Source of the DNA: JBBRQP01 sp038226175
GTDB taxonomy: Bacteria > Cyanobacteriota > Cyanobacteriia > Gloeobacterales > Anthocerotibacteraceae
Assembly: GCA_038226175.1 (NCBI GenBank)
Contig: JBBRQP010000049.1
Coordinates: 1-21,917, forward strand
Length of the DNA: 21,917 bases
Reading direction: 5' to 3'
Translations under genes and position numbers: made by a program
The notes under the pieces: model-generated
What the model saw: the letters and a program-made list of their open reading frames with translations, nothing else
The model's database searches: none
What the model was told of the DNA's origin: nothing
Shown here: positions 15,541 through 21,917 of the stretch, one piece after another
How the letters are laid out: each line of letters starts with the position of its first letter
How positions within the stretch are numbered: the stretch's first letter is position 1

Positions 15541-16545
15541 ATGATTCTCAAGCAAGAGCATTTAGCGGCTCAAGAGCAGCAGGTCTATGATGCGATCATT
15601 GTCGGCGGTGGCGCAGGTGGGCTCTCAGCTGCGGTATATCTTGCTCGGTATAATCTCAAAGTGCTGGTGATTGAAAAAGGCCGGGGCCGCTCCTTTTGGA
15701 TGCAGGAGATGTGGAACTTTATTCCGCAAGTGATGAGTGGCAAAGAACTACTCGATAACGGCAAAAAGATGGCTGTGGGCTACGGTGCGGACTGGCTCAA
15801 TGGCTATGTCGAAGAAATTGAAGACACGGGTGACCTGTTTCAGGTGCGCGTCAAATATCGCCTCAAGCATAGTGAATATCCTGTATTCAAAGCACGCTAT
15901 GTGATCGCAGCAAGCGGCGTCATGGATCACTTGCCGCACTTTAGTGACATGCGTAATGTCTACGAATATGCGGGCTACAACTTACATGTTTGCCTAATTT
16001 GTGATGGTTACGAAATGCTCGACAAACGAACCGCGCTGATCGCTGGTTCTGAGGCGGCAATCAACACAGCTTTTGTCCTCAACTGGTTTACGCCGTATAT
16101 TCATGTTTTGACAATGGGGACATTTACCGTAAGCGAGGCGATGCGTACCAAACTCGCGGCCCATGGCTACCCTTTATACGAGCAACCGATTGCGCGTTTT
16201 TTGGGACACAAGCATCAGATGAATGGCATCGAATTTACCGATGGTTCGGTGTTAGCCGTTGATACAGGACTGATCTCAATGGGTTCACAACGCTTTAGTG
16301 CTTATCTCGAAAGTCTTAATCTTACAAAAGACGGTCAAGATATTGTCACTGACCCGGATTGTCGTACCTCCCATGCCCGGGTTTTTGCCCTAGGTGACCT
16401 CAAAAAGGGCTTAAATCAAGTATCAATTGCCGTCGCTGATGGTACGACTGCCGCCACTACGATCTGGCGAGAGATGCGCCGCGCTAGCCCACCGCGCTTA
16501 TGGCAAGAAAATATACCCATGCGCCAAGAAGCCGCTGCTCAATAA
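15541..16545 (+). CDS. Thioredoxin-reductase-like flavoprotein (DDOR-like)
   Basis: A 334-residue FAD protein of the thioredoxin reductase superfamily. The N-terminal dinucleotide fold (IIVGGGAGGLSAAVYLA, residues 19-35), the redox pair C151-L-I-C154 followed by DGYE, and the C-terminal FAD segment VFALGDLKKGLNQVSIAVADG are clear. The second nucleotide-binding domain is altered: IAGSEAAINTA replaces the glycine-rich GxGxxA, and the HRRxxxR arginine motif that grips NADPH is missing. This pattern fits the diflavin-linked disulfide oxidoreductases (DDOR) described in cyanobacteria, where a second FAD replaces NADPH, but the assignment is inferred. AAGGAG lies 8 nt before the ATG. It is the likely partner gene of the upstream peroxiredoxin. 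Confidence 0.85.
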   Translation: MILKQEHLAAQEQQVYDAIIVGGGAGGLSAAVYLARYNLKVLVIEKGRGRSFWMQEMWNFIPQVMSGKELLDNGKKMAVGYGADWLNGYVEEIEDTGDLFQVRVKYRLKHSEYPVFKARYVIAASGVMDHLPHFSDMRNVYEYAGYNLHVCLICDGYEMLDKRTALIAGSEAAINTAFVLNWFTPYIHVLTMGTFTVSEAMRTKLAAHGYPLYEQPIARFLGHKHQMNGIEFTDGSVLAVDTGLISMGSQRFSAYLESLNLTKDGQDIVTDPDCRTSHARVFALGDLKKGLNQVSIAVADGTTAATTIWREMRRASPPRLWQENIPMRQEAAAQ

Positions 16546-16547
16546 AA

Positions 16548-16577
16548 AAGCCAGTCCTGTTGGTACAAAACTGGCTT
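16548..16577 (-). terminator. Terminator of the GloVer-repeat gene, possibly bidirectional
   Basis: AAGCCAGT (16548-16555) and ACTGGCTT (16570-16577) form an 8-bp stem. On the minus strand it is followed by a TTTTTTA tract, giving a good terminator for the surface-protein gene ending at 16593. On the plus strand, just after the flavoprotein stop, there is no T run, so termination there is less sure. Confidence 0.7.
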
Positions 16578-16592
16578 GTGTAGGCGCCGTTG

Positions 16593-18335
16593 TTATGGCG
16601 TTACCGTGAAGTTAGCTGGGCTTTGAGCCGTACCATTGTTGGTCTGTACTTGGATTTTGCCCGTTGTCGCGCTAGCAGGCACGGTGGCTTTGATTTTGTT
16701 TACAGAAAGAAGGCTAAAACTTGCGTTCACGCCATTAAATTTAACCTTGGTCACATCAACAAATCCGCCACCATTGATCGTTACTTGCGTACCCACAGCT
16801 CCCGACGTGGGGCTAAAGTTTTGGATACCCGGCAGGACAGCAAAATTAGTGCTGCTAGTCACCGAGCCAGCCGGAGTTGTGACCGTAATAGCGCCATTGG
16901 TAGCAGTGGTAGGCACAGTCGCCGTAATTTGTGTCGCGGAATTGACCGTAAAGCTAGTTGCGGCAATGCCACTAAACGTGACTGCAGTTGCGCCAGTGAA
17001 ACCTGTCCCAGAGATGGTGATGGCTTTGGTGGGCACTTGAGCTAAGGGGCTAAAGCCTAAAAAAGTTGGTGGCAGCGCTAACGTAAGTTTGAATACGGTT
17101 CCGCAGCCACTGGTACAGGCCGTCGAACTCCCGCCAAGAACTGTGGTTCCGTAAAAGTTGCCGTCATTGCCCTGTAGAAGACCTCCATAGGGAAACGTGC
17201 CATTGCTACCACTGAACTTAATCAATGTGGTGAGGGTACCGCTAGGGGTCATTTTAAATATCGTGCCTTGACCAGTAGAATCTCCTCCGGTTGTGCCATA
17301 AAAGTTACCATCGCTGGCCTGAATAAGTTTTCCCGGAGAAAAGCCATTGGAGTTATTGAAATTGACGAGCGTCGTAAGGTTGCCGCTGGGTGTGATCTTG
17401 AATACCGTTCCACAGCCTAGGTTGGTATTGCTAAGGGGGTCAGTACCGCAAACCGTAGAACTTCCGCCAACGGAGGTAGTACCGTAGAAATTACCATCAC
17501 TGCCCTGAACTAAAGAAGCATTAGGTCGCTTGCCATTAGCGTTATTAAAATTAAAAATTGTGGTAAAAATACCACTGGGGGTCACTTTAAATAATGTCCC
17601 GCAACCTGTGTAAATAACTGTATTAGGGCAACCACTCCCCCCGTATGCCGTATAACCATAGAAATTGCCGTCACTGCCTTTGGTCAGACTTGAGTAGGAA
17701 TAGTAACCACCAATAACGCTATTTAGATTAACTAAGGTCGTTAGTGTGCCACTAGGCGTTGTCTTGAATATGGTTCCACAACCAGCACCATAACAAGCCG
17801 TAGAAGTACCTCCGCCTGTTGTATTGCCATAGAAATTACCATCACTGCCCTGAACTAATCCCCCAAATGGGTAAAATCCATTAGTGTAATTAAAATTAAC
17901 TAGGGTCGTGAGAATACCACTAGGTGTCACTTTAAATACCGTTCCATATCCGCCAGCTATCCCTCCACCCGTGGCAGTGCCATAAAAGTTGTTATCACTG
18001 CTCTTAGTTAATTCCGCAGCAGGATTAGTGCCGTTAGTGCCATTAAAATTAGTAAGCGTAGTTAATGTGCCAGTAGGTGTCACTTTAAAAACAGTCCCTT
18101 TATTATTAACGCCTCCGAAATACGTAGTGCCATAAAGACTACCATCGCTTGTTTGGATTAAACTACTGTAGGAATTACTACCATTGCTACCATTAAAATT
18201 AACGAGAGTTGTGAGCGTCTGAGCCGCAGTGGGGGCAGTAATCAGCACAGAGCCGATTAAGCCGATAGCTGAAACAGTACCCAGAACCCGTGTTTTCGCA
18301 ACAAACATATTTAGATTTGAACCACAACTTGACAT
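16593..18335 (-). CDS. Secreted GloVer-repeat beta-propeller protein with two IPT/TIG domains
   Basis: A 580-residue protein. I chose ATG 18333-18335 because GGAG lies 6 nt upstream; the frame stays open to 18434, and an ATG at 18308 is also possible. A signal peptide follows (hydrophobic VLGTVSAIGLIGSVLITAPTAAQ). Next come seven repeats of about 45-60 residues, each with the pattern GSDGNFYGTTxxGG, a variable loop often containing a Cys pair, then CGTVFKVTPSGTLTTLVNFN. This is the GloVer repeat (TIGR03803-type), and seven copies could close a seven-bladed propeller. Two IPT/TIG immunoglobulin-like domains (FSP...ITISGTGFTGATAVTFSG and FSPTSGAVGTQVTINGGGF) form the C-terminal 165 residues or so. 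No transmembrane anchor or sorting signal is evident. Function unknown; extracellular adhesion or ligand binding is a guess. Confidence 0.88.
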   Translation of the reverse strand: MSSCGSNLNMFVAKTRVLGTVSAIGLIGSVLITAPTAAQTLTTLVNFNGSNGSNSYSSLIQTSDGSLYGTTYFGGVNNKGTVFKVTPTGTLTTLTNFNGTNGTNPAAELTKSSDNNFYGTATGGGIAGGYGTVFKVTPSGILTTLVNFNYTNGFYPFGGLVQGSDGNFYGNTTGGGTSTACYGAGCGTIFKTTPSGTLTTLVNLNSVIGGYYSYSSLTKGSDGNFYGYTAYGGSGCPNTVIYTGCGTLFKVTPSGIFTTIFNFNNANGKRPNASLVQGSDGNFYGTTSVGGSSTVCGTDPLSNTNLGCGTVFKITPSGNLTTLVNFNNSNGFSPGKLIQASDGNFYGTTGGDSTGQGTIFKMTPSGTLTTLIKFSGSNGTFPYGGLLQGNDGNFYGTTVLGGSSTACTSGCGTVFKLTLALPPTFLGFSPLAQVPTKAITISGTGFTGATAVTFSGIAATSFTVNSATQITATVPTTATNGAITVTTPAGSVTSSTNFAVLPGIQNFSPTSGAVGTQVTINGGGFVDVTKVKFNGVNASFSLLSVNKIKATVPASATTGKIQVQTNNGTAQSPANFTVTP

Positions 18336-18820
18336 TCCAAACTCCAAAAGTAGAACAGTAATATTATTATCTATAGAAGGTAAGCATAAATCATAAAAAG
18401 AGATTGTTTTGATGAAAAAATTTATATGTATCAAAAAACTTCGTTACATTTATTTTTTACCAAAGAGCTATTAATAGAATCAATCGTTTATTTAATAGTT
18501 CATACGAATATTTTATATAGTATTGAAATTGGTTTTGTTGATATTGATAATAAAATCTCACTTATAGAAATTACTCATATCTATCCTTCGGTTTTTTAAT
18601 GTAATCTATTCAACGGTAAAATACTTTAGAGTTTTAGCTATATGGATTGGCTTAGTCTAAAGCAAAAATTCTTTGCCTAAACGTACCTTATGGTTAAGGA
18701 TATGAGTATTTGCGCATACGATTACAGCCAATCGGTGTTGCATGGCTTGCTGTTCAGCTCGTCAGCAGCAGATCAGATCTGAAAGTTCTATATTTTTCTA
18801 TTTCAGAGAAACTGCACAGT
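18336..18820. other. AT-rich intergenic region without a recognisable gene
   Basis: This 485-nt spacer between the GloVer-repeat gene and grpE is visibly more AT-rich than the rest of the window, especially 18340-18700. I see no credible coding frame and no RNA gene. It contains a 10-bp palindrome TCAGATCTGA at 18773-18782. Overlapping that, TCTGAAA (18778-18784) and TTTCAGA (18801-18807) form an inverted repeat past the end of grpE that lacks a T run. The promoter of the surface-protein gene probably lies in the AT-rich half, but many TATA-like hexamers prevent a choice. Confidence 0.6.
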
Positions 18821-19357
18821 CTATTGTGGTGTTGCTACTTTGACCATGGCAGGACGTAAAACTTTCTCACCGAGGAAGTAACCCTTTTGAAATTCCATAA
18901 CCACGGTTTCCTCTGTATAGAGGTCTGACGGCTCATGAGCAATTGCTTCATGTTGTTTGGGATCAAAAGGTTGGCCCACCACATCCATGGCGACGACACC
19001 TAGCTTTTCCATCAAGGTCAGTAATTGCTTATAGAGAGCTTGGTAGCTATTGTTGAGGGCTTCCTCACGCTCAGTTTCTGGTTGGATATGGGTTTTAGCC
19101 CGTTCAAAATTATCTAAGGCAGGCAGCAAAGCGAGCACCGTAGAACCCACCGCTTGACCCTGAATTTCTTCTTTTTCGCGCTGTGTACGACGGCGGAAAT
19201 TATCAAAATCAGCATAGAGACGGGTGTATTGTTGCTCTTTTTCTTGTAATTGAATCTGAGCTTGTCCAAGAGCTTCTAGGAACTGTTGCATATCAACAGT
19301 GGGAAGTTCTTCTGAAGGCGTACCCGGCGGGGTGGTTTGGGATTGGTCTTCTGTCAT
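18821..19357 (-). CDS. grpE: GrpE, nucleotide exchange factor for DnaK
   Basis: A 178-residue co-chaperone that releases ADP from DnaK. The N-terminal 25 residues or so are polar and disordered. A long coiled-coil helix follows (about 27-95, with LQEKEQQYTRLYADFDNFRRRTQREKEE, the typical GrpE core). Then come helices with LLPALDNFERA, and the C-terminal beta wing carries GQPFDPKQHEAIAHEP and the signature GYFLGEKVLRPAMVKVA. I chose ATG 19355-19357 because the upstream in-frame extension to 19444 is unlike GrpE. No dnaK or dnaJ lies next to it, unlike the common grpE-dnaK clusters. No CIRCE element is visible upstream. Confidence 0.96.
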   Translation of the reverse strand: MTEDQSQTTPPGTPSEELPTVDMQQFLEALGQAQIQLQEKEQQYTRLYADFDNFRRRTQREKEEIQGQAVGSTVLALLPALDNFERAKTHIQPETEREEALNNSYQALYKQLLTLMEKLGVVAMDVVGQPFDPKQHEAIAHEPSDLYTEETVVMEFQKGYFLGEKVLRPAMVKVATPQ

Positions 19358-19466
19358 GATCCAGTTCGCAAAAGCTATCTTTTTGTAGTGTACGCAATTA
19401 GGCGGATCTTTGCTCAGCTTTTCGCCATCAAGGCAACTGCACAACGTCTAAGTCGAATACAATTAA

Positions 19467-19472
19467 ATTATA
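19467..19472 (-). promoter_or_regulatory. -10 box of the grpE promoter
   Basis: On the minus strand this reads a perfect TATAAT about 110 nt upstream of the grpE ATG; a -35 hexamer at the right distance is not obvious. The same AT-rich patch also reads TATAAT on the plus strand (19469-19474), so it could serve the divergent permease gene instead. Confidence 0.35.
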
Positions 19473-19569
19473 ATCTATAAGATTTCTGTGTTAGCTTACT
19501 CTCTAATTCAAATAAGCCTGAAAGCCATTTGAATTGTGTTCTACTTTACACTTTTTGGGAGCAAAGGCT

Positions 19570-20364
19570 GTGACCTTGACTCTAATCTTCGCAAGTTTTT
19601 TGGTTGGTACCGTAGTTGGTCTGACTGGCGTTGGCGGTGCAGCCCTCATGACACCCCTACTTATCCTATTTTTTCATATTCCTCCGACGATGGCGATCGG
19701 TTCTGACATCGTATCGGCAACCTTAATGAAAGTGGTGGGTGGGTATAAGCATTGGAAACAACAGACCGTAGACTTAGAAATCGTAAAATGGTTGACTTTT
19801 GGTAGTATTCCGGGTTCCGCTGTCGGGATCGCAGTCCTCTGGTGGGCAAAAATTCAAGGGATTAAAAATTTAGATAAATCCCTGATTCATGTGTTGGGTT
19901 TTGTGATCTTTGCTGTAGCCGCTTCTTCACTGGCTATTATGGCGATCCAGTTTTTTGCCAAAGATGTCAAGTTACCAGAACCGCCTAAATTTGATCTCAA
20001 AGAACGCTCTGGACAAATTGCCACCATAGCAGTGGGCGCAATTTTGGGGGCAGCGGTGGGTTTGACCAGTGTGGGTTCTGGTTCACTATTTGCCCTAGCC
20101 ATGATTGCTTTTTTCCGGCTTGACCCCCAAAAACTAGTGGGTACGGATATTGTCCAAGCCGCAATTTTGCTAATTTTTACGGCTGTTGGTCACTGGAGTC
20201 TGGGTAATGTGGATTGGAACTTGGTCTTGCCGATCTGGGCGGGTACTGTGCCTGGTGTGCTTGTCGGTGCCAAACTGTGTACCATTATGCCCAAGCCAGT
20301 GTTACGACTTGCGCTCTACTCGATCCTCGTCACTGTCGGCTGGCAATTGATCAACAAAGCCTGA
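19570..20364 (+). CDS. TauE/SafE-family membrane permease
   Basis: A 264-residue inner-membrane protein of the sulfite exporter TauE/SafE (DUF81) family, associated with export or uptake of sulfonates, sulfite or other small organic anions. There are two homologous halves of about four helices. The first begins LIFASFLVGTVVGLTGVGGAALMTPLLILFF and the second IAVGAILGAAVGLTSVGSGSLFALAMIAFF, each holding the family's GxTGxGG/GxTSVGSG loop. A central hydrophilic stretch (DVKLPEPPKFDLKERSG) joins them. I chose GTG 19570-19572 because GGAG lies 8 nt upstream and the family's first helix then starts at once; an in-frame ATG at 19534 would add 12 residues. The substrate cannot be told, and no sulfur-metabolism genes are nearby. 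Confidence 0.88.
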   Translation: MTLTLIFASFLVGTVVGLTGVGGAALMTPLLILFFHIPPTMAIGSDIVSATLMKVVGGYKHWKQQTVDLEIVKWLTFGSIPGSAVGIAVLWWAKIQGIKNLDKSLIHVLGFVIFAVAASSLAIMAIQFFAKDVKLPEPPKFDLKERSGQIATIAVGAILGAAVGLTSVGSGSLFALAMIAFFRLDPQKLVGTDIVQAAILLIFTAVGHWSLGNVDWNLVLPIWAGTVPGVLVGAKLCTIMPKPVLRLALYSILVTVGWQLINKA

Positions 20365-20375
20365 AGCCCTATACA
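20347..20375 (+). promoter_or_regulatory. Probable promoter of rpmI-rplT
   Basis: TTGATC (20347-20352) and TATACA (20370-20375) are separated by exactly 17 nt. Transcription would start near 20382, leaving a leader of about 45 nt before rpmI. The -35 box lies inside the last codons of the permease gene. Confidence 0.45.
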
Positions 20376-20426
20376 AAGTAGGTGGCAATCAGGTATTCTA
20401 AAAGACTGTGGTTAGACTAAATTCCC

Positions 20427-20639
20427 ATGCCTAAGATGAAAACCAACCGCTCAGCGGCCAAGCGTTACGAATTGACGGGTTCCGGCAAACTGCGGCGCAA
20501 ACGGGCAGGCAAGAATCACTTGAATGAACACAAAAGCAGCAAACGACTTCGTACACTGACGGGTAAAGCCGTAGTTCCGGATTGTGAGCTGTACAAAGTC
20601 ATGCGTCAGTGTCCCTATCCACAGGCACTGAAACACTAA
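20427..20639 (+). CDS. rpmI: 50S ribosomal protein bL35
   Basis: A 70-residue basic protein of the large subunit. MPKMKTNRSAAKRYELTGSGKLRRKRAGKNHLNEHKSSKRLRTL is the canonical bL35 sequence. The C-terminal tail (QCPYPQALKH) runs a few residues beyond the usual 64-67. No clear Shine-Dalgarno sequence precedes the ATG, which may leave room for leader-based control. It forms the usual pair with rplT, 18 nt apart. infC, often first in this operon, is not here. Confidence 0.97.
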   Translation: MPKMKTNRSAAKRYELTGSGKLRRKRAGKNHLNEHKSSKRLRTLTGKAVVPDCELYKVMRQCPYPQALKH

Positions 20640-20657
20640 ATCTCTGGGAGTTGAGTT

Positions 20658-21005
20658 ATGGTTCGCGTCAAACGGGGTAACGTCGCCCGCAAACGTCGTA
20701 ATAAAGTCCTGAAATTAGCTAAAGGCTTCGTGGGTTCGCACTCACGTTTATTTCGTCCGGCTAACCAACAGGTCATGAAAGCCCTCAAGTACAGCTATCG
20801 TCACCGCCGCGAGAAAAAACGTGATTTCCGCAGTCTCTGGATTACTCGCGTCAATGCCGCAGCCCGGGCAGAAGGCATTTCTTACAGCCGTTTGATTGAT
20901 GGTCTGCACAAAGCAGATGTCCAGATCAACCGTAAGATGCTCTCCCAGTTAGCGATTCTTGACCCGGCTGTATTCTCAGCTGTTGTTTCCTACGCCAAAA
21001 AATAG
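20658..21005 (+). CDS. rplT: 50S ribosomal protein bL20
   Basis: A 115-residue early-assembly protein that binds 23S rRNA and, in several bacteria, represses its own operon. MVRVKRGNVARKRRNKVLKLAKGFVGSHSRLFRPANQQVMKAL is the conserved basic N-terminal extension. The globular part contains WITRVNAAARAEGISYSRLIDGL. GGGAG lies 8 nt or so before the ATG. The TAG stop shares its G with the GTG of the next gene. Confidence 0.98.
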   Translation: MVRVKRGNVARKRRNKVLKLAKGFVGSHSRLFRPANQQVMKALKYSYRHRREKKRDFRSLWITRVNAAARAEGISYSRLIDGLHKADVQINRKMLSQLAILDPAVFSAVVSYAKK

Positions 21006-21766
21006 TGTCGTCCTCGGCAAAAGTTTGCATTTTGGGACTTTTGCTGGGGATATCAAGCACTACCCTTTCTGCTCGGCCCTTACGCGAAATTCAAGCGCGA
21101 GGTCATCTTATAGTTGGTCTTTATGTCAGTGATTCACCGTTAACTTCCCTTAATAAAGAAGAAGTGACGGGCTTAGAACCGGAGCTAGGTCGTAAGTTAG
21201 CCCAACAACTCTTTGGCACTCCTCAAGTTCAGTTCAAGCTACTCACAGCCCAAGAACGTTTAGAGGCCATTGAACTCGGCACGGTCGATATGGTAATTGG
21301 TAATCTTAGTTTGACCGCCCAACGCACGCGGGTAATTGATTTTTCCTCAGACTACTATCGTCCTTATCAAGCCTTACTCTTGCAAACTAGCGATCCAGCG
21401 CAAAAGTTAGCCGATCTTGATCAGGCAAAAATTGCCGTACTCGCGCATTCCAGTTCAATCAATGGCTTAGCTCGTCTGTTGCCACAAGCGACCGTTATGC
21501 CCGTCTCCGATTATGCCGCTGCGCGTCAACTATTAGCCCAAGGACAAGTACGCGCGGTCTCAGCTGATAACACCGTGCTGGCTGGCTGGGTCAAGCAAGA
21601 TACAAACTTACGTCTACTCAGTACGCCGCTCCAGGGCTATCTATTAGCCATCGGCTTACCCAAAGGCTTAGCCTCAGACGACCTGCGCCAGTGGGTTAAT
21701 CAAACTCTAGGACAGTTACAGCAAACTAATTGGCTCCAGGCAACAGCCATCAAATGGGGATTATAA
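21005..21766 (+). CDS. Family 3 extracellular solute-binding protein (amino-acid type)
   Basis: A 253-residue exported protein. The signal peptide covers residues 1-23 (VCILGLLLGISSTTLSA). The two-lobed SBP_bac_3 fold follows: RGHLIVGLYVSDSPLTSLN, then VTGLEPELGRKLAQQLFG, LEAIELGTVDMVIGNLSLTAQRTRVIDFSSDYYRPYQALLL with the ligand-contacting region around TAQR, and a second lobe ending WVNQTLGQLQ. No lipobox Cys is present, so it is probably periplasmic rather than lipid-anchored. GTG 21005-21007 overlaps the rplT stop by one base and has no ribosome site of its own beyond the rplT coding end, suggesting coupled translation. No ABC permease or ATPase genes accompany it. An IS3-type element begins about 18 bp after its stop. 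Confidence 0.88.
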   Translation: MSSSAKVCILGLLLGISSTTLSARPLREIQARGHLIVGLYVSDSPLTSLNKEEVTGLEPELGRKLAQQLFGTPQVQFKLLTAQERLEAIELGTVDMVIGNLSLTAQRTRVIDFSSDYYRPYQALLLQTSDPAQKLADLDQAKIAVLAHSSSINGLARLLPQATVMPVSDYAAARQLLAQGQVRAVSADNTVLAGWVKQDTNLRLLSTPLQGYLLAIGLPKGLASDDLRQWVNQTLGQLQQTNWLQATAIKWGL

Positions 21767-21784
21767 AAAATTGGTTCCTTATAG

Positions 21785-21917
21785 TGGATCCGGAAAACTG
21801 GACAGCTAGTTAAGCGAGTCTCCTGCTCCGTAAACTGGACACCAACAGGAGCAATGAGATGAAAGAGACCCGCAAAAAACACAGCTCAGCGTTTAAGGCC
21901 AAGGTTGCTCTGGAAGC
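21785..21917 (+). mobile_element. IS3-family insertion sequence, left end (runs off the window)
   Basis: The proposed left tip starts TGGATCCGGAAAACTGGACA at 21785, with the TG start usual for IS3-type ends. AAACTGGACA occurs at 21795-21804 and again at 21832-21841, a likely pair of transposase-binding repeats. The orfA reading frame follows. The right end and any target duplication lie outside the window, so the exact boundary is inferred. Confidence 0.65.
21859..21917 (+). CDS. IS3-family transposase OrfA, N-terminal fragment
   Basis: ATG 21859-21861 with AGGAG 8 nt upstream opens a frame reading MKETRKKHSSAFKAKVALEA, closely matching the start of the helix-turn-helix OrfA protein of IS3-family elements (M-x-R-x-x-x-S-x-x-F-K-A-K-V-A-L-E-A). 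Only 19 complete codons are in the window, so the frameshift into OrfB and the intactness of the element cannot be seen. Confidence 0.8.
   Translation, partial: MKETRKKHSSAFKAKVALE

Noticed and set aside
16590..17045. Plus-strand frames opposite the IPT/TIG part of the surface protein
   Set aside because: They are shadows of the repetitive Thr/Ala-rich coding sequence, with no recognisable domain or ribosome site.
16593..18335. GloVer repeats as a possible nucleotide-level tandem repeat or diversity-generating target
   Set aside because: The repeats are conserved at protein level but diverged at DNA level, and there is no reverse transcriptase or template repeat in the window.
19358..19569. 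CIRCE heat-shock operator upstream of grpE
   Set aside because: TTAGC near 19491 hints at one arm, but the matching GAGTGCTAA arm and 9-nt spacing are absent.
1..21917. HIP1 octamer (GCGATCGC) as a cyanobacterial marker, and CRISPR arrays
   Set aside because: I did not notice the octamer or any regularly spaced short repeats while reading. The absence of HIP1 does not argue against a cyanobacterium, since many lineages lack it.

Overview
The window looks like a chromosomal segment of an early-branching cyanobacterium, most likely Gloeobacterales. This placement is inferred from gene content. (i) There is a secreted protein with seven GloVer-type repeats, a family named after Gloeobacter and Verrucomicrobia. 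(ii) There is a thioredoxin-reductase-like flavoprotein of the DDOR type known from cyanobacteria including Gloeobacter. (iii) The initiator tRNA gene is interrupted by a small group I intron, a class known in cyanobacteria. (iv) dnaE is a single undivided gene, whereas most cyanobacteria split it with an intein. No 16S rRNA or photosynthesis gene is present to confirm the placement.

Layout. 1-126 is the 3' tail of an IS630-type transposase, overlapping tail-to-tail a small secreted protein with a TonB/TolA-like C-terminal domain. 506-4949 (minus) is a two-gene exported amidohydrolase locus made of three amidohydrolase-like modules, only one of which keeps the metal-binding HxH. 5115-6249 (plus) is rpsF-ssb followed by tRNA-fMet(CAU) with a 222-nt group I intron and a strong terminator. 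6332-14714 holds housekeeping genes: pgi, coaE and rlpA (minus), purM, dnaE, and pyrF (minus). Two pairs (pgi/coaE and dnaE/pyrF) converge with 4-nt overlaps. 14977-16545 is a peroxiredoxin-flavoprotein redox pair. 16593-18335 (minus) is the GloVer/IPT surface protein, followed by an AT-rich spacer of about 485 bp. 18821-21766 holds grpE (minus), a TauE/SafE permease, rpmI-rplT, and a solute-binding protein gene whose GTG overlaps the rplT stop. 21785-21917 is the left end of an IS3-family element.

How the genes fit together. Most of the segment is core metabolism and information processing: translation (rpsF, rpmI, rplT, tRNA-fMet), replication (ssb, dnaE), nucleotide synthesis (purM, pyrF), CoA synthesis, hexose-phosphate metabolism and protein folding. 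The distinctive parts are the intron-bearing initiator tRNA, the partly degenerate amidohydrolase locus, the peroxiredoxin with an apparently NADPH-site-less TrxR homologue, and the repeat-rich secreted protein. I did not find a defence island, CRISPR array, prophage or biosynthetic cluster.
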